Positions 1-12,300 are shown, counted from the stretch's first letter. The stretch is DNA of 64,000 nucleotides from Uranotaenia lowii (GCF_029784155.1 NC_073691.1:55734356-55798355), one strand, 5' to 3'. Numbers and translations: made by a program. The notes: generated by a model from the sequence alone, not told the origin.

Positions 1-1634
1 AGTAAAAAGTAATAAGAAATATATCTCTGTTTTTTTTTTGTTAATTCGTGCGTTGAGAAAATAGATCTTAGAAAAAACTAGGTCACCAACCCCCCCTCCC
101 ACCCCCCTCCAATGACTCCATTCTTTCTACGGCCCTGCCAAGGATTAAACAAAAATTGATGATTATTTTTAAATTAACTCTAAAAAAAATCGCGTAACGT
201 AAAATCTAAAAGTTTTAAACTAGAAATTGTATTTTTTTTATTTGATTTAGCAAATTATCTGAATAAACCCAGGTAAAATCCGGAAAGTTTTGAAAATATT
301 TGGCTATCCCGGTTAGATTTAACTTTTCTCGAATTCTCTGATACATTTATGGGCAAGCCTATATATTGAGAAAATTTGAAATAACGCTATCTACAGGGAA
401 AGATACCCGGATACATTTAAGACAATTTACTATACCATAAGGTTTTGATGAGTTTGTAGCTTTTTCAACATTACTTTTGCATATTTTATAATTTATCAAA
501 CCTCAGTTGAAAAATTTTAAAAATTTGCTTTTGGATAAATTTTTAAAAAATAAATATCCGCCTATTCGGCCGAATATTTAGCTCAACTATTCGGTGAGCC
601 GAATAATCGGCTTAACGGTTTTTGTCGGTATTCGGCGCCAATTATTTGACCTACCGAATATTAGAACATTACATCTCTAGTGTAAAGTATGGCAACTCTT
701 ATGTAATTACACCACTAGAATTGGTATGAAACTGGGGCTTTCTGGAGAATATAAATTTATTGCGGAAATCTCAAGTTTATTTATCCAAAATCCAGTGCAA
801 AGTTATATTTTAGTGCGAGAAAATCTGAAAAAATGCAGATTGACAAAAAAATAATGATGCAAAATTAAAAATTTCAAGAATTCATTGAGGGTCTCCGAAG
901 AAAATGTTTTATTTGGAAGCATCGCAATAAAGCTACAAGCCGCCAAACTTCCAATACTGTCATATTGACACTCAAGAGCGGATTCGCGTTAAGAAAACCA
1001 AAACCAATTTTTTATTCAAAATCAATATACATGCTTATGAAAAATTTTTAGCAAGAATTTCAAATTGAACATCTTATAATTCAAATATCTGTGATGTTTG
1101 CTGTGAAAAAAATTGATTTAAATTTCTATCAAAGTACTAAAGATTTGAACAAAAGCCTATTCTTGGGTCTACTATTAGAACATACAAAATCATTTATCAA
1201 ACTCAGAATAAATATAAGCATATACACTTGAAAGTAAAATCAAGTATTATTTAATCAGATTTACGACAAATTGATAAAATCTGTTAACTCCGCGACAAAG
1301 ATTCCGTGTCAAAGTTTTGTCGAAAAATCTTTAAAATTGCAGATTTTTCTTGAGTATAGGGCATTGGTTCTTTCTAGGTTTATTCCAAGAAATTATTTCT
1401 ACGAGTGGCTCCAGAGATATTTATATTCATGATACTGTTTTTTGCACTATAAAGGATCTCATTATGAATAATTCATTCCAAACTCCATTTAGTATCAAAA
1501 CGGGCAAATTTTATTTACAAAATTGATAATTTTTCATTCGGCCCAAATTCTTAATTTTTATTACCCTCAATTTCGTGCTGAAACATCTAAATGTTTCCCA
1601 TTTTATCATACCAAATCCTCAATGCGTTACCTAC
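1..1634. other. AT-rich non-coding DNA, left edge
   Basis: I see no supported gene here. If the minus-strand transporter gene continues leftwards, this is its next intron, because a 5' splice site lies at 1634-1633. A short cluster of TTCGG-containing sequence at 530-683 is listed separately. Near 270-330 there are weak traces of the CCGGG-rich repeat seen complete at 17728. Confidence 0.5.
530..683 (-). repeat. Possible hAT-like element end rich in TTCGG/CCGAATA
   Basis: On the minus strand the sequence starts CTAGAGATGTAATG and is followed by repeated ATTCGG and CCGAATA words. A terminus of the CAGNGNTG type followed by subterminal repeats is usual for hAT MITEs, and the start here resembles it. 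No second terminus or target duplication was found, so this is a tentative partial copy. Confidence 0.3.
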
Positions 1635-1864
1635 CTGTACTATTGACGGCGCTCTGCTTAAATCTTTCGCCAGCCGGCAGCAAATACATGGGGCCCGCAA
1701 TCTGAACTCCATGATTCAAAATCGTACTCAGCACCCCCACCAGCAGGATAATCCAACCCCAATCACCCTCCGGATAGTAATGGCGCCACAGGGTGGACAC
1801 TTTCAGGGCCGCTTGCCCGGAAATACACCGGTGCCCATCGCACGGCAACTCCGCACTGGAAACC
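1635..1864 (-). CDS. Monocarboxylate-transporter-like (SLC16) protein, internal exon with first membrane segment
   Basis: The reading frame contains YYPEGDWGWIILLVGVL. This matches the SLC16 signature in which an acidic residue, G, a variable residue and WGW precede the first transmembrane helix; the helix continues to about LSTILNHGVQIAG. SLC16 proteins are 12-helix plasma-membrane carriers, classically proton-coupled lactate/pyruvate transporters, although insect members vary in substrate. The minus strand has a 3' splice site, ttcattttcag, ending at 1865, so the exon starts at 1864 in phase with the upstream exon. A 5' splice site CAG|GTAGGT follows at 1634, with an alternative GTAACG at 1630. 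Only the first helix is in this exon; the rest of the carrier should lie beyond the left edge. The substrate cannot be inferred. Confidence 0.7.
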
Positions 1865-3542
1865 CTGAAAATGAAACAGTTGAAAAACAGGAAAGTTAGT
1901 CGAACAATTGTTAAGAAAAAAAATGTATTTTAAACATAGGTTTAAGAACATTTAAACTACAAATCAATCTGCTCAACACAATTCAATCTCGTCTGCTAAT
2001 TGAGATGTACCTAATCCAATTAGTGTAGCACCTTTTATTTTCCAATTACGTTCCGTTTTTCGCTGCAAGGAGGAAAAAAAGTTCGAATTGGATTCACCCG
2101 GCTTCAAATGGCATTGCACTTCAAAGTATCAAAACATCAACAGGATGACACACTTGGCACAGACTAATCCAATCAACGATGGAACGAAACAGAAAACCTA
2201 GGATAACCACCGAGTGAAAGTGAAAGAACGAAACGAAAACGTAAAACTTCAATTTCCAAAGGTGCGATACAATCTTAAGTATGCTTTGCTCTTAGCAGTC
2301 CAATTTCGACGGGTAAATATTTTTTGTTTTAGTTAGTTTTCGCCCTAGGAGTGATAGATGAACCAGGTCATCGAAACCGCCAGCCACCAAAACCAAAAAC
2401 CGAAACTGAAAAGATGATTCAACTTTGCAGCCAGGGAATGGGTTAGCGGCCCTGACCTAACCTGGATGGTCGAACGACCAAAAACGAGGTGAATCCTGAC
2501 CAGGACACTGGAATGAGGAGCTCAATTTGTGGCTACAAAAGTGATGGATGTGCCAGTAACTCGGCTAAGTGGGTTCTAGTTATCTGCTTCTATCTGCTCT
2601 GCATGCTTGTTAAAAACGTGCCTGCACGTGTTGTGGCAACGTTATTTTTTTGCTCTGAGTGCTCAATTCGAACCGAGCTGAGCTGAGTTCGTTGATCTGG
2701 ATGGTCTAGGATTGCAAAATTAAACGAGAAGGAGTACAGATTTTTGTGTATAGGATATTAAATGAAAATTTTTGAATTTACTTCCAAAATGAGTACAGCC
2801 GAAATCAATATTACGACATTCATTTGTCACGTTGATCTTTGTGGGAATAATTTTTGAAGAACCTGGGAAATAACTAATCAATAAACGAAATACGAAAATT
2901 GGTTCTGTTTTTGACGGTCGCCATGGTGCGAGAAGTGTTTTGGGAATTTTTTTTACGCAGGATGTTTCTCTTTTCGTACATCTTGACACACGTGACTGAT
3001 TTGAAAAGAAATATTAAATTATAATGTCCGCTCTTTTCTGATGAAAAAGAAGAGGGTTGCACATCATGCTTCAGTCTGTATTTTATCTAGCAATATTGAA
3101 CATTGCTATTATAAATAGTTTTCAGTATTTGAAATATAATTTTTATCTTATTACCATGCTCAAAATCGGTAAACAAATTAACATGGAAGAAAGACGGTGC
3201 CAAAAATAAGTCGTTTTGAAAAGTCTTACCGACAACAAACGTCAAAGACGTCTATAGCGGTGAATAGGTGCACTATACTTTTTTCTTCTCTTACATTGGT
3301 TTTTTTTCTTTCTCTTTACTTTTTCGGAATCAGCCAAGAAGAAAAGGCATTTTTATGAAGAGAACGACAATTTCAGAATTTCTTTTCTAGAAGAGATTTT
3401 TGGTGATTTTCTACAAGTACCGGAATTCGGCTGCAGGACCACGCAATTGACTTAAGAGACTGGCAACGGAACGAAGCGCGAGCAATATATATACATCGCT
3501 CTAAGAGCAAACACACAAGAAAGACTGTAGTAGGCCTTGTGG
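1865..3542. other. Intronic DNA without recognised features
   Basis: This is the distal part of the intron. It has moderately GC-balanced DNA at 2030-2690 and AT-rich DNA after that. I found no coding similarity, inverted termini or RNA gene. The region near 3400-3542 may be the 3' untranslated end of the RTE remnant that follows. Confidence 0.4.
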
Positions 3543-4350
3543 TGGCCGGGAAAACGTTACGTAAATGGTCCCGCGTCGATTCTCCATAGCACAGGACCGT
3601 GGTAAAAGACCTCCACTATTGACGATCCGGAGCCAGCGTCTTCACATGGTCCCAGTCTCTTCGACAGTCCGGATTTCGACAGCTAGGAGTTTCTGGGCCT
3701 GCCTCTTCTTCGATGCCCATCTGAATTCCAGTTAAGCGCCCCTCTGCAAATTTCGTTTCATCTCTTTGCAGCGTGTGCCCAATCCATCTCCACTTACGTT
3801 ACTGAAACTCGATTTCTAGGGCCCTTTAATGACACCGGGGATGTAGTTCCTCATTTGAGATCCAGTTGCTAGGCCACAAGGCGCTGGCGAAATTCCGCAG
3901 GCAGCGATTTACAAATACTTGCAGTTGCACACCCAAACAGCAATACGGATTGGACGCTTGAGTTGAATATTCGGATTTTAGTAAGAGTAGAGTGATCTGG
4001 AGTGAGCGCCAGATGTTTCGGAGACTCGCAAACGCAAATCGTGCTTTTCTGATCCGAGTTTCGATGCCTTTCTTGGTACTACCATCAGGCTTTATCTGGC
4101 TACCAAGATACTGGAAGCACTCCACTTCCTCAACCTGTTGTTCAGCTACCACGAAATACGAAGGATTTTCTGTGTTGATTTTCATCGACTTGGTCTTTCC
4201 GACATTGACTTTGAGACTTGCTGCCTTGGAGCTTTCGGTGAGGTCGTCGAGTTTGCTCTGCATGACTTGCTGTCTTTGGGCGAGCAAAACAATATCGTCA
4301 GTCAGGTCAAGGTCGTCAATGTTGTCCACAGGAGGGAACTCCCAGATAGT
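3543..4350 (-). pseudogene. RTE/BovB-like LINE remnant, reverse-transcriptase C-terminal part
   Basis: The minus strand encodes the RT catalytic motif region NIDDLDLTDDIVLLAQR (the ADD box reads TDD), then KTKSMKINTENPS, VECFQYLGSQ and ASLRNIWRS, and further on a WRWIGHTL block. This order is typical of the C-terminal half of RTE/BovB-type reverse transcriptases. The frame is broken after about 167 residues and resumes in other frames down to about 3543. It is the 3' continuation of the RT core fragment at 5267-5480; the two are separated by an inserted copia-related block. It is a dead fragment in the transporter intron. Confidence 0.75.
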
Positions 4351-5266
4351 GGATTGTACATTTAATTCCTGATCACACGCTTCACATCAAGTGGGACCAT
4401 ACTGCGTGTCTCCATTACCTCGCTGGCTGGTCATGTACTGTATATGCCGATTATGAAAACGGCTTTCCACCAGCATACAGAGTATATCGGCATCGTTATC
4501 GGTGTTTTTTGAAACTCACCGTTTGGTTCGGATCCTTCCGCAAGTAAACGTTTTCCGGGCAACTGAAGATTCTGCTGCTTCGTCGTTGAAACCAGAATTT
4601 TTTTTCTTTATTCCCACTTGTTCCATGCAATTTGTAATTGCGAACTATAGAATTGGTGATTACGGATTACAGCTGATGATTGTAAACACAGTACCAATGT
4701 TTACATCATCACACGATAAAGCGAAAGTACTCAAGTTAGGTTCGTGGTAACGCAGCAATGTTGCCAGATATTCTAAGTGGTTAGCACAGAATATCACACA
4801 GAATTAATAATTGAAGATATCACTTCAGTATAGCAAGGATAACGGCTATCGCTCATGTTATAAGTCTGGAACATTGGAAAACGAGTTAGTGAGAGGGGTT
4901 CTCTCAAGTTTTTCATACTTGTGGTTAGCAAGCACTCCAGCAGCCAGTGCAGAAAGGGGTCAGCCACCAGCTGGAGGACCACCGCAGAGGGCCATCCAGC
5001 TGATGGAAGACCGACAGAGCAGAGACCAGCCAGCGAGATATCACAGGCCAGCCAGGAGGTTCCACTAGAGGTCGAGTCTGTTCCTGGACCTAGAGGGTTT
5101 CTCTCGATGCCGTAACGAGCCGAGCTGCAGTTAGCAAGCGTGAGCTCACGTCCGACGGCCGGGACAAGTCTCAGGATCAGTAACCGGGCTTCGCAGAGTT
5201 GGACAGGTCCAGCTGCAACAACACCCCGGATTAATTGGGTGGTGCTAATAGCCAAGAGGGTTACTC
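4351..5266 (+). mobile_element. Ty1/copia-family fragment (LTR-like plus leader) inserted in the RTE remnant
   Basis: This block interrupts the RTE reading frame exactly between WNASTME (left of it on the minus strand) and NIDDLDL. It is the reverse complement of 8470-9392, sharing for example the stretch around GCATACAGAGTATATCGGCA, and it resembles the 3' LTR at 41876 around the ATGTTTACATCA word. The right part (about 5000-5266) matches the leader that follows the LTR in the other copies. No internal genes remain. Limits are set by where RTE similarity stops; a short TGGA-like duplication may be the target site. The copia assignment comes from the homologous copies with protease and RNase H traces. 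Confidence 0.55.
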
Positions 5267-5480
5267 CATTGTCGAAGCATTCCACGGCAATCCTCGGTTT
5301 GGTCTACAGACAATCGATCCAGTCGAGATCTCATCCATTACGATGAGATAGAGTAGCGGTGTAAGATACGTCCTTGTCTCACTCCAGCAGTTACCGGGAC
5401 TGGATCAGACAAGACACGCTTCCGGTCTCATCAGTGGCTATTCACCGTGCTGGCCTGGTATTTACTTAATGCTTAACCGC
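5267..5480 (-). pseudogene. RTE/BovB-like LINE remnant, reverse-transcriptase core
   Basis: On the minus strand the motif VPVTAGVRQG (RT motif B, canonical VRQG) is followed after a frameshift by LYLIVMDEIS and RPNRGLPWNASTME. This is the part of an RTE-type RT just upstream of the ADD box. Stops and frameshifts are present. The sequence resumes at 4350 with the ADD box after the inserted copia-related block, so the two pieces were once a single copy. Confidence 0.7.
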
Positions 5481-5481
5481 A

Positions 5482-6045
5482 TCTCTGATATTCGGCCTCG
5501 AAAAAAATGCAAACAACTGATCAAATCGATGCACGGTAGCTCAGTGACAACCTCAGCTTGCTGACGATTCGAAGTTGTTCTTCCTCCTCAAAAGTGGCTT
5601 CGTCAGCCCCGTGTTAAGTAGCTTCTCCTGTGTTCGCTGACTGCGTCTCTGGGCCGGTTCGGAATTAACGGAATCTTGATCGTCATCATCATCATCATCT
5701 TGCGCCATACGCTGACTGCCACCGGAATCGATGAATCATTGATTCCGGTGGCTGATAACCTCAACACGCAAATGAACGGAGTTTCTTGCATGTTGCTTTC
5801 TGGAAACCCCAGAAAAGCAACCTCTTGTAGCTAATACCTGTCCATAAAGCCTCAGAAATCAACGAGCGGTTGGAACCGATGAAGACTAACCTTCGCCCAA
5901 ACAACCTTCTTCGATGCACCTGGAACAGCTTCGAACCGTAGAATACCAGCTTGACCAGCTGGACCAAATCCTTTCGACTTGTTGAAGTTTTTTTGCTTCA
6001 CTCCCGGCAGTAAGGGAAGAAACACAAATCACTAAATAACGCCAC
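5482..6045 (-). pseudogene. Ty1/copia gag/protease fragment
   Basis: The minus strand contains FIDSGGSQR near 5709-5735, which fits the retroviral-type aspartic protease motif DSG followed by a small residue. Upstream the DNA matches the copia fragment at about 40340-40480 (shared GCTACAAG, TGAGGTTATC and GCCACC words in the same order), where the corresponding protease reads VIDSGASQQ. A (CAT)n run lies just after the motif. No continuous gag or pol frame survives. It is probably part of the same disrupted copia copy as 7430-9392, which has the same orientation. Confidence 0.55.
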
Positions 6046-7164
6046 AAAACAAAACCAAAACAAATTTGTTGCTTATTATCTCTCTTTAATCATTTCTCAA
6101 TTCTGCTTATTTTTTTCAGACCGCATACTCTTTCGTTCTCCTTCTTCTTCTTCTTCTCCCACACATCATCATTCTCTTTTTCTTCTTCCATTCCGATTCT
6201 ACTCGTCTCCTTCTTCAGATTTATCAGGCCTTATTCTTGATCATCAGTTTTCCGCCTTTGTTCTTCTTCCACTGATGCTGCTGCTTATTTCCTATTTGCC
6301 TGCTTCTTATCCTCTTCTTACTTTTCTACAGCTTCTTCTTTTTCTACTTCACTACTTTTTCTTACAAGCGCTAGTAATCACTTGTTCTTAATCTTACATT
6401 TCAGTTTTACTTTGCAGCGACCAATGATGTCATCAGATGACCGAAGCGGGTTTGGGCACCGCTGACAGCAATCCATCAACCAGTCTATAACTCCCAGAAG
6501 AAGCACGGCTCCAGTTCCCAAAGAGGGTTGACTCCAGCTCCAGCCAGCGGCGATTCCATGCACCCTCGGCTTTCAGCTCCCAATAAAAGCCCTTCAATAA
6601 ATAAACCAGTCAATAATGGGTACCAGTCTGTAATCTTCGTTTCTCTTCACTCAGTCCATCCGTACTCACTCAATTTGGGGATCTGAGAAATGTTCGTTGC
6701 AGCCAATAGTGATCGGAAGTTTTTTCTTCCGATGTCCGCTCTCTATAAAAGGGGCCTTCAGTTCGGTTGTCTACCATCAAACATCCAATCAGATTCACCC
6801 GAAGAATCGATCGAAACTTCCTTGTCGTGTTCCGTCTAGTTGCCGATCTCAGATCCTTCCGCATCCCAGACTTCCAGAGTTCTGCACGGAAGCCTTGAAC
6901 GGTACTGCTGATGGAGAGCATTTTTGTTTTTATTTTCCCGCTCGTGGAATTTTGTTTCGTTCCTCCCGTTACGGACTTCTGCGCGCCTCGTTAAGCTGGA
7001 ATCAGCGGGATCAGCAGCAAACTCGCGGGGATTATGCCAAACGAGATGGTGACTTGGTGACTTGTTGATTTCGGTTAGCTTGACGTTTTCACATTTGCTT
7101 CACACTGATTTTGTTTGTTGTTGTTGTTGTTGGGTTTTACTTTTGTTGGATTGAGTGTCAAAAG
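6046..7164. other. Low-complexity and unassigned intronic DNA
   Basis: About 6115-6380 is rich in TTC/TTCTT runs. At 6744 there is TATAAAAG in otherwise unannotated sequence, and 7110-7133 is a (GTT)n run. AATAAA words occur near 6580-6600. The stretch separates two same-orientation copia pieces and could be an insertion into them, but I found no terminal repeats. Confidence 0.4.
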
Positions 7165-7325
7165 CCTAGTCCACTCTAGGCAACATGAACTGCGATTTTT
7201 GTTGTGAGACGAACTGTGTTGTATGTTGTTGTTGTTGTTGTTGGAAATCTGAGACGGTTTCTCCTGAAGAAAATGGGAGACGCTGAAAGCGTCTCGAGAC
7301 GAACCGCCTCCTAGCGTGGACTAGG
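7165..7325. mobile_element. Short MITE-like element with 16-bp inverted ends
   Basis: The left end CCTAGTCCACTCTAGG (7165-7180) and the right end CCTAGCGTGGACTAGG (7310-7325) are inverted repeats with one mismatch. The interior has a (GTT)n run and a GAGACGAAC word near both ends. It is 161 bp with no coding capacity. I see no convincing target duplication, so the superfamily is not assigned. Confidence 0.5.
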
Positions 7326-7429
7326 ATAAAGTCATATCGCCAGAGGCAATGTTTATGTTTGTTTTCCATGACGATTGAGATGATGATACACAGATACACG
7401 CAGAGAATATTTTAGCAACAAATACTTAA

Positions 7430-9392
7430 AATCAACTCAAATGCTTCAGGCTTCATGGCTTTTCGTTCCGCTGCATCAACGCTTCAAGCGCTTCAAAAAA
7501 CCTGAGAGCAAAGGTCAGCAGCATGAGTCCAATTTGGCTCTGATGCGTTGCTGCAGTTGCTAGCAACTAACCGTTGCCCACGACATCTCCTCCAAAGCCA
7601 TAGTAAAATCGTACTGTAGGCTTAGATGAGCTCACACGTACTGATTGCAGCGTAGTTCTACATCACGAGAGTAACCCCTTCGACAAGCAGCATTTTCCAA
7701 CCTTCAACCCGGACTAATCCGCATTCGTACCTGACTAATCCCTGTTGTACATACTGAGAGTCTTATTTCCGGGCGTCAGAAATGAAACCACGCTGCTAAC
7801 CTAAGGTTGCCAGAATTTTTTTCACTACCATCCGGGCCTAGCAATTCCGGGCATTCTTTCAAAAAAACCTGGCAAAATCCGGGCATGGATTTCAATTTTT
7901 CAAATCCAAAAACCAGGCAAAAACCGGGCAAAATTTAGGTGTTATTATATATAAAAGCAAAGAAAAATGCAAAAAAAATCGAAATTCATATTTTATTAAT
8001 GTAATTGCAGACTTCCAACAACTTTTTGGAACACTTTAATATTTAAAGGTTTATAAAAGTAAATCAGCGAAATTATTTGATACAACCGTTGAAAATTTCC
8101 ATACCGATAATCGGTTTTGCTGAAACGTACTCAAAAACTTTGATTTTTTTTGGTTTCTTTGTGAAAATTGTGAAAAAAACCGGGCAATATCCGGACTTTT
8201 TTCACGATATCCGGGCAACCGGGCCGGACCGGACTTTCTCGAAATTTTGCATCAAATATCCGGGCAAACCCGGATAAAACCGGGCAATCTGGCAAGCTTA
8301 TGCTAACCGCAGCGCGGCTAGTATTAGCATCGAGATTAAACCTCTCGGATCCCGACTTTCCGGTATTGAACTTCAGAGCACCTTCTGGCTGACCAAGAGC
8401 ACCTCGTAGCATCTGCGCTGGTGGTTCTCTGCACTTAGATCTGCCCTTAAATGCTGACCACAGCTCACAACCAAATCACGAGAGTAACCCAATTAATCTG
8501 GGGTGTTGCTGCATTTGGCCCTGTCCACCTCTGCGCAGCTCGGTTGCTGATCCTGAGACTCTGCGGCATCGAGAGTAACTCTCTCGGTCCACGAACCTCC
8601 CCGGAAACGACCTCTGGCGGAACTTCCTGGTTGGCCTGGGTCATCTCGCTGGCTAGCCCTCTGCGATAGCCCTCTAGCTAGTGGCTGACCAGACCAGACC
8701 AGACCATCTGCACTGGCTACTGGAGCACTTACTTACCGCAAGTCTTATAAACTTTAGAGTACCCCTCTCACTATTTAGCTCATTTTCCAATTTTCCAGAC
8801 GCATCTGAGCCCATTACATGTTGAAAATGAAGTATTCAACGCAGGTTTCAGTGGTGGAATAGGGTTATCGTTTATTCACTTTCTTTGTCATGTCCTTAAA
8901 TAACATTGCTAAACTGAAGTGATATCCTCAATTATTAATGTTCTCAATTATGTGTAATATTCTGGGCGAACCACTCCGAATATCTGACAACACTGCATTA
9001 CCACGAACCTAAATTGAGAACTTTCGCTTTATCGTGTGATGATGTAAACATTGGTATTGTGCTTACAATCATCAGCTGTCATCAATAATCTCCAATTCTA
9101 TTGTTCGCAATTGAAAATTGCATGGAACAAGTGGGAACCAAAACAATCAATATTCTGGTTTCAACGACGAAGTAGCAGAATCTTCTGTTGCCCGGAAAAC
9201 GTTTTCTTGTCGGAGGATCCGAACCAAACAGTGAATTTCAAAGAACACCGATAACGATGCCGATATACTCTGTATGCTGGTGGAAAGCTGTTTTCATAAT
9301 CGGCATCTACAGTACATGACCAGCCAGCGAGGAAATGGAGACACACAGTAAGGTACCACTTGATGTGAAGCATGTGATAAAAAATCTAGTAC
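7430..9392 (-). mobile_element. Ty1/copia-related fragment (LTR-like, leader and start of gag region)
   Basis: Read on the minus strand this is colinear with 4372-5260 and then with about 39930-40030 (shared TTAGTTGCTAGCAACT). It therefore contains the LTR-like and leader segments and runs towards gag. It is interrupted by the complete hAT-type MITE at 7802-8300. Repeated words such as GTTACTCTCG followed by GTGAGCTCA occur at intervals in the leader, suggesting internal tandem duplication. The right end (about 9392) abuts the RTE-type LINE. No open gag frame is present. Confidence 0.5.
7802..8300. mobile_element. hAT-type MITE, copy 1 (499 bp, 8-bp target duplication)
   Basis: The ends are taaggttgccaga on the left and tctggcaagctta on the right, inverted repeats with one mismatch. 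An exact 8-bp direct repeat, tgctaacc, flanks it at 7794-7801 and 8301-8308. Both termini are dense in GCCCGG/CCGGGC words and the centre is AT-rich. An 8-bp duplication with short inverted ends is the hAT hallmark. A second copy in the other orientation is at 17728-18227 and a diverged one at 44806-45345. It is non-coding and inserted into a copia fragment. Confidence 0.8.
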
Positions 9393-12300
9393 TTGGGGCT
9401 AGTGAACGGTAGACAATGTGCAACTCGAGACCCCATACACCCAACCTTCGGGTAGTGATCATATCACCTCTTGTCTGCAACTCCGATTCTCTACCTCCCC
9501 GTGGTGCTAGCTGGGGTGCGAGCAACCTTAGCGGAGATCGGGTACCCAACCCCGGTGGATGCTTTGGTCGCATGCAGACTGAGTCAGGGGGCTTCGTACG
9601 CGTCTGTTCTCCATGTCAGGGGCGGCGTGCGGAGTGCAACAACGTCCTGGTGGTGTTCGGGACCCAAAACAGCAACATCACGACGGTCCTCCTGCGAGAT
9701 AGTGGGATTGGCTGCGGGTCTTGCGAGCCTGTGACTACAAAAAACATAAGCAACGAACAACGAACAACAAATTTCAAATGGAAATCGGCAAAGACCCACG
9801 CGACGAAAAGGGACTAGCGATTGGAAACTTGGAACATGGAACTGCCGATCTCTAAATTTTGTGGGCAGTACCCACCCACGTGCTCTCCAACGAATTGAAG
9901 AGCCGCAAATTCAACATCGTAGCGCTTCAGGAGGTATGCTGGAAGGGCTCCACGGTACGAACGTACCCAGATGGTCGTGCCATCTACCAGAGCTGCGGCA
10001 ACACACACGAGCTTGGAACAGCTTTTATGGTGATGGGAAAGATGCAAAAGCGCGTGATCGGGTGGTGGCCGATCAACTCACGAATGTGCCGGTTGAGAAT
10101 CAAGGGCCGGTTCTTCAACATCAGCATCATCAACGTGCACAGCCCTCACCTCGGAAGTACCGGTGACGACAAAGACGAATTTTACGCGCAGCTGGAGCGT
10201 GAATACGACCGTTGCCCAAAACATGATATCAAAATCGTCATCGGGGGTTTCAATGCTCAGGTCGGCCAGGAGGAGGAATTCAAACCGACAATTGGAAGGT
10301 TCAGTGCGCACCAGCTGACCAACGAAAACGGCCTCAGACTTATCGACTTCGCCGCCTCCAAACGAATGGCCGTACGTAGTACCTTTTTCCAGCACCGCCT
10401 CCCACACAAGTACACCTGGAGATCACCGTACCAAACTCAATCACAGATCGACCACGTTTTGATCGACAGCCGGCACTTCTCGGACATCATCGACGTCAGA
10501 TCCTGTCGAAGCGCCAACATCGAGTCGGACCATTATCTGGTGATGGTGAAGATGCGCCCAAAACTCTCCGTAGTGAACAACACGCGAAACCGGCGCCCGC
10601 CTCGGTTAAATATCGCGCGACTGAAGCAACCTGAGGTCGCGGCAGACTACGCGCAATCGGTCGAAGCAGCGCTGCCGGCAGAGGGCGAGCTTGACGAAGC
10701 CCCTCTCGAGGACTGTTGGGATACCATCAAAACAGCCATCAACAGTGCTGCGGAGAACGTCATCGGTTATGTGGAGCGAACTCGACGGAACGACTGGTTC
10801 GACGAGGAGTGTAGGAGGGTGATGGACGAAGAGAATGCCGCGCGGGCGGCAGTGGTGCAAAGAGGCACCCGTCGAAATGTGGAAAATCACCGACAGCGGA
10901 AGAGGCAGCGAGTCTGAATTTTCCGGGAGAAAAAGCGCCGCCTGGAGGAGGAGGAGCTCGAGGAGTTGGAGCAGCTGCATCGTTCCCAAGAAACACAAAA
11001 GTTCTATCAGAAAATCAACGCATCCCGCAAAGGCTTCGTGCCGCAAGCCGAAATGTGCCGGGATAAGAACGGGGGTATCCTGACGGACAATCGCGAGGTG
11101 ATCAAAAGGTGTAAGCAGCACTTCGATGAACACCTGAACGGCGCACATGCAGGAGATCAAGACGGTGGGGGAAGGTACATCGCCGGCGTAGCCAACGACG
11201 AAGAGGAGCCACTCCCAACGATGAGTGAAGTTAAGGAAGCCATTCGCCAGCTGAATAGAAACAAGTCGGCTGGGAAGGATGGCATCGCAGCTGAACTCAT
11301 CAAAATGGGCCCGGACAAGTTGGCCGATTGCCTACACCGGTTGATAGTACGGATCTGGGACATAGAACAGCTACCGGAGGAGTGGAAGGAGGGGGTAATA
11401 TGCCCCATCTACAAGAAGGGCGACAAATTGGACTGTGAGAACTACCGAGCGATCCCTGTCCTCAATGCCGCCTACAAAGTGTTGTCCCGAATCCTACTCC
11501 GCCGCCTAACGCCGCAAGCAAACAGATTAGTGGGAAGTCATCAGGCCGGCTTCATGGAGGGACGGTCAACGACGGACCAGATATTCACATTACGGCAAAT
11601 CTTCCAAAAATGCCGTGAACACCAAGTCCCTACGCACCATCTATTCATCGACTTCAAAGCCGCATACGACACGATCGACCGTAACGAGCTATGGAAAATC
11701 ATGGACGAGAACGGCTTTTCCGGGAAGCTGATTAGACTGATCAAGGCGACGATGGATGGAACGCAGTGCTGTGTGCGGATTTCGGGTAAATTGTCGAGTT
11801 CATTCGAATCGCGCAGGGGGCTTCGACAAGGTGATGGTCTATCCTGCATGATGTTCAACGTGGCGCTAGAAGGTGTTATTCGACGAGCGGTGGGCGAAAT
11901 GCGGGGCACGATTTTCAACAGATCCAGTCAACTTATCTGCTTTGCCGATGACATTGATATAGTTGGCAGATCATTTGCGGCGGTGGAAGACATCTACCGC
12001 AAACTGAAACGCGAAGCAGGAAGGATTGGGTTGATGATTAATACGTCCAAGACGAAGTACATGCTGGCCTGCGGATCCGAGACCGACCGAACCCGCTTGT
12101 CCAGTAGTAACAAGGTCACGATCGACGGCGACGAGCTGGAGATAGTCGAAGACTTTGTCTATCTCGGCTCACTGGTGACCGCAGACAATGACACCAGCCG
12201 TGAGATCCGGAGGAGAATTATCAGCGGAAGTCGTGCCTACTATGGACTACACAAGCAACTGCGGTCGAGAATACTTAGCCCTCGCACGAAGTGTAACCTG

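Noticed and set aside
6744..6763. TATAAAAG followed by TCAGTT as a core promoter
   Set aside because: The distance from TATA to the Inr-like A is about 16 bp instead of about 30, and no gene or LTR boundary was found next to it.
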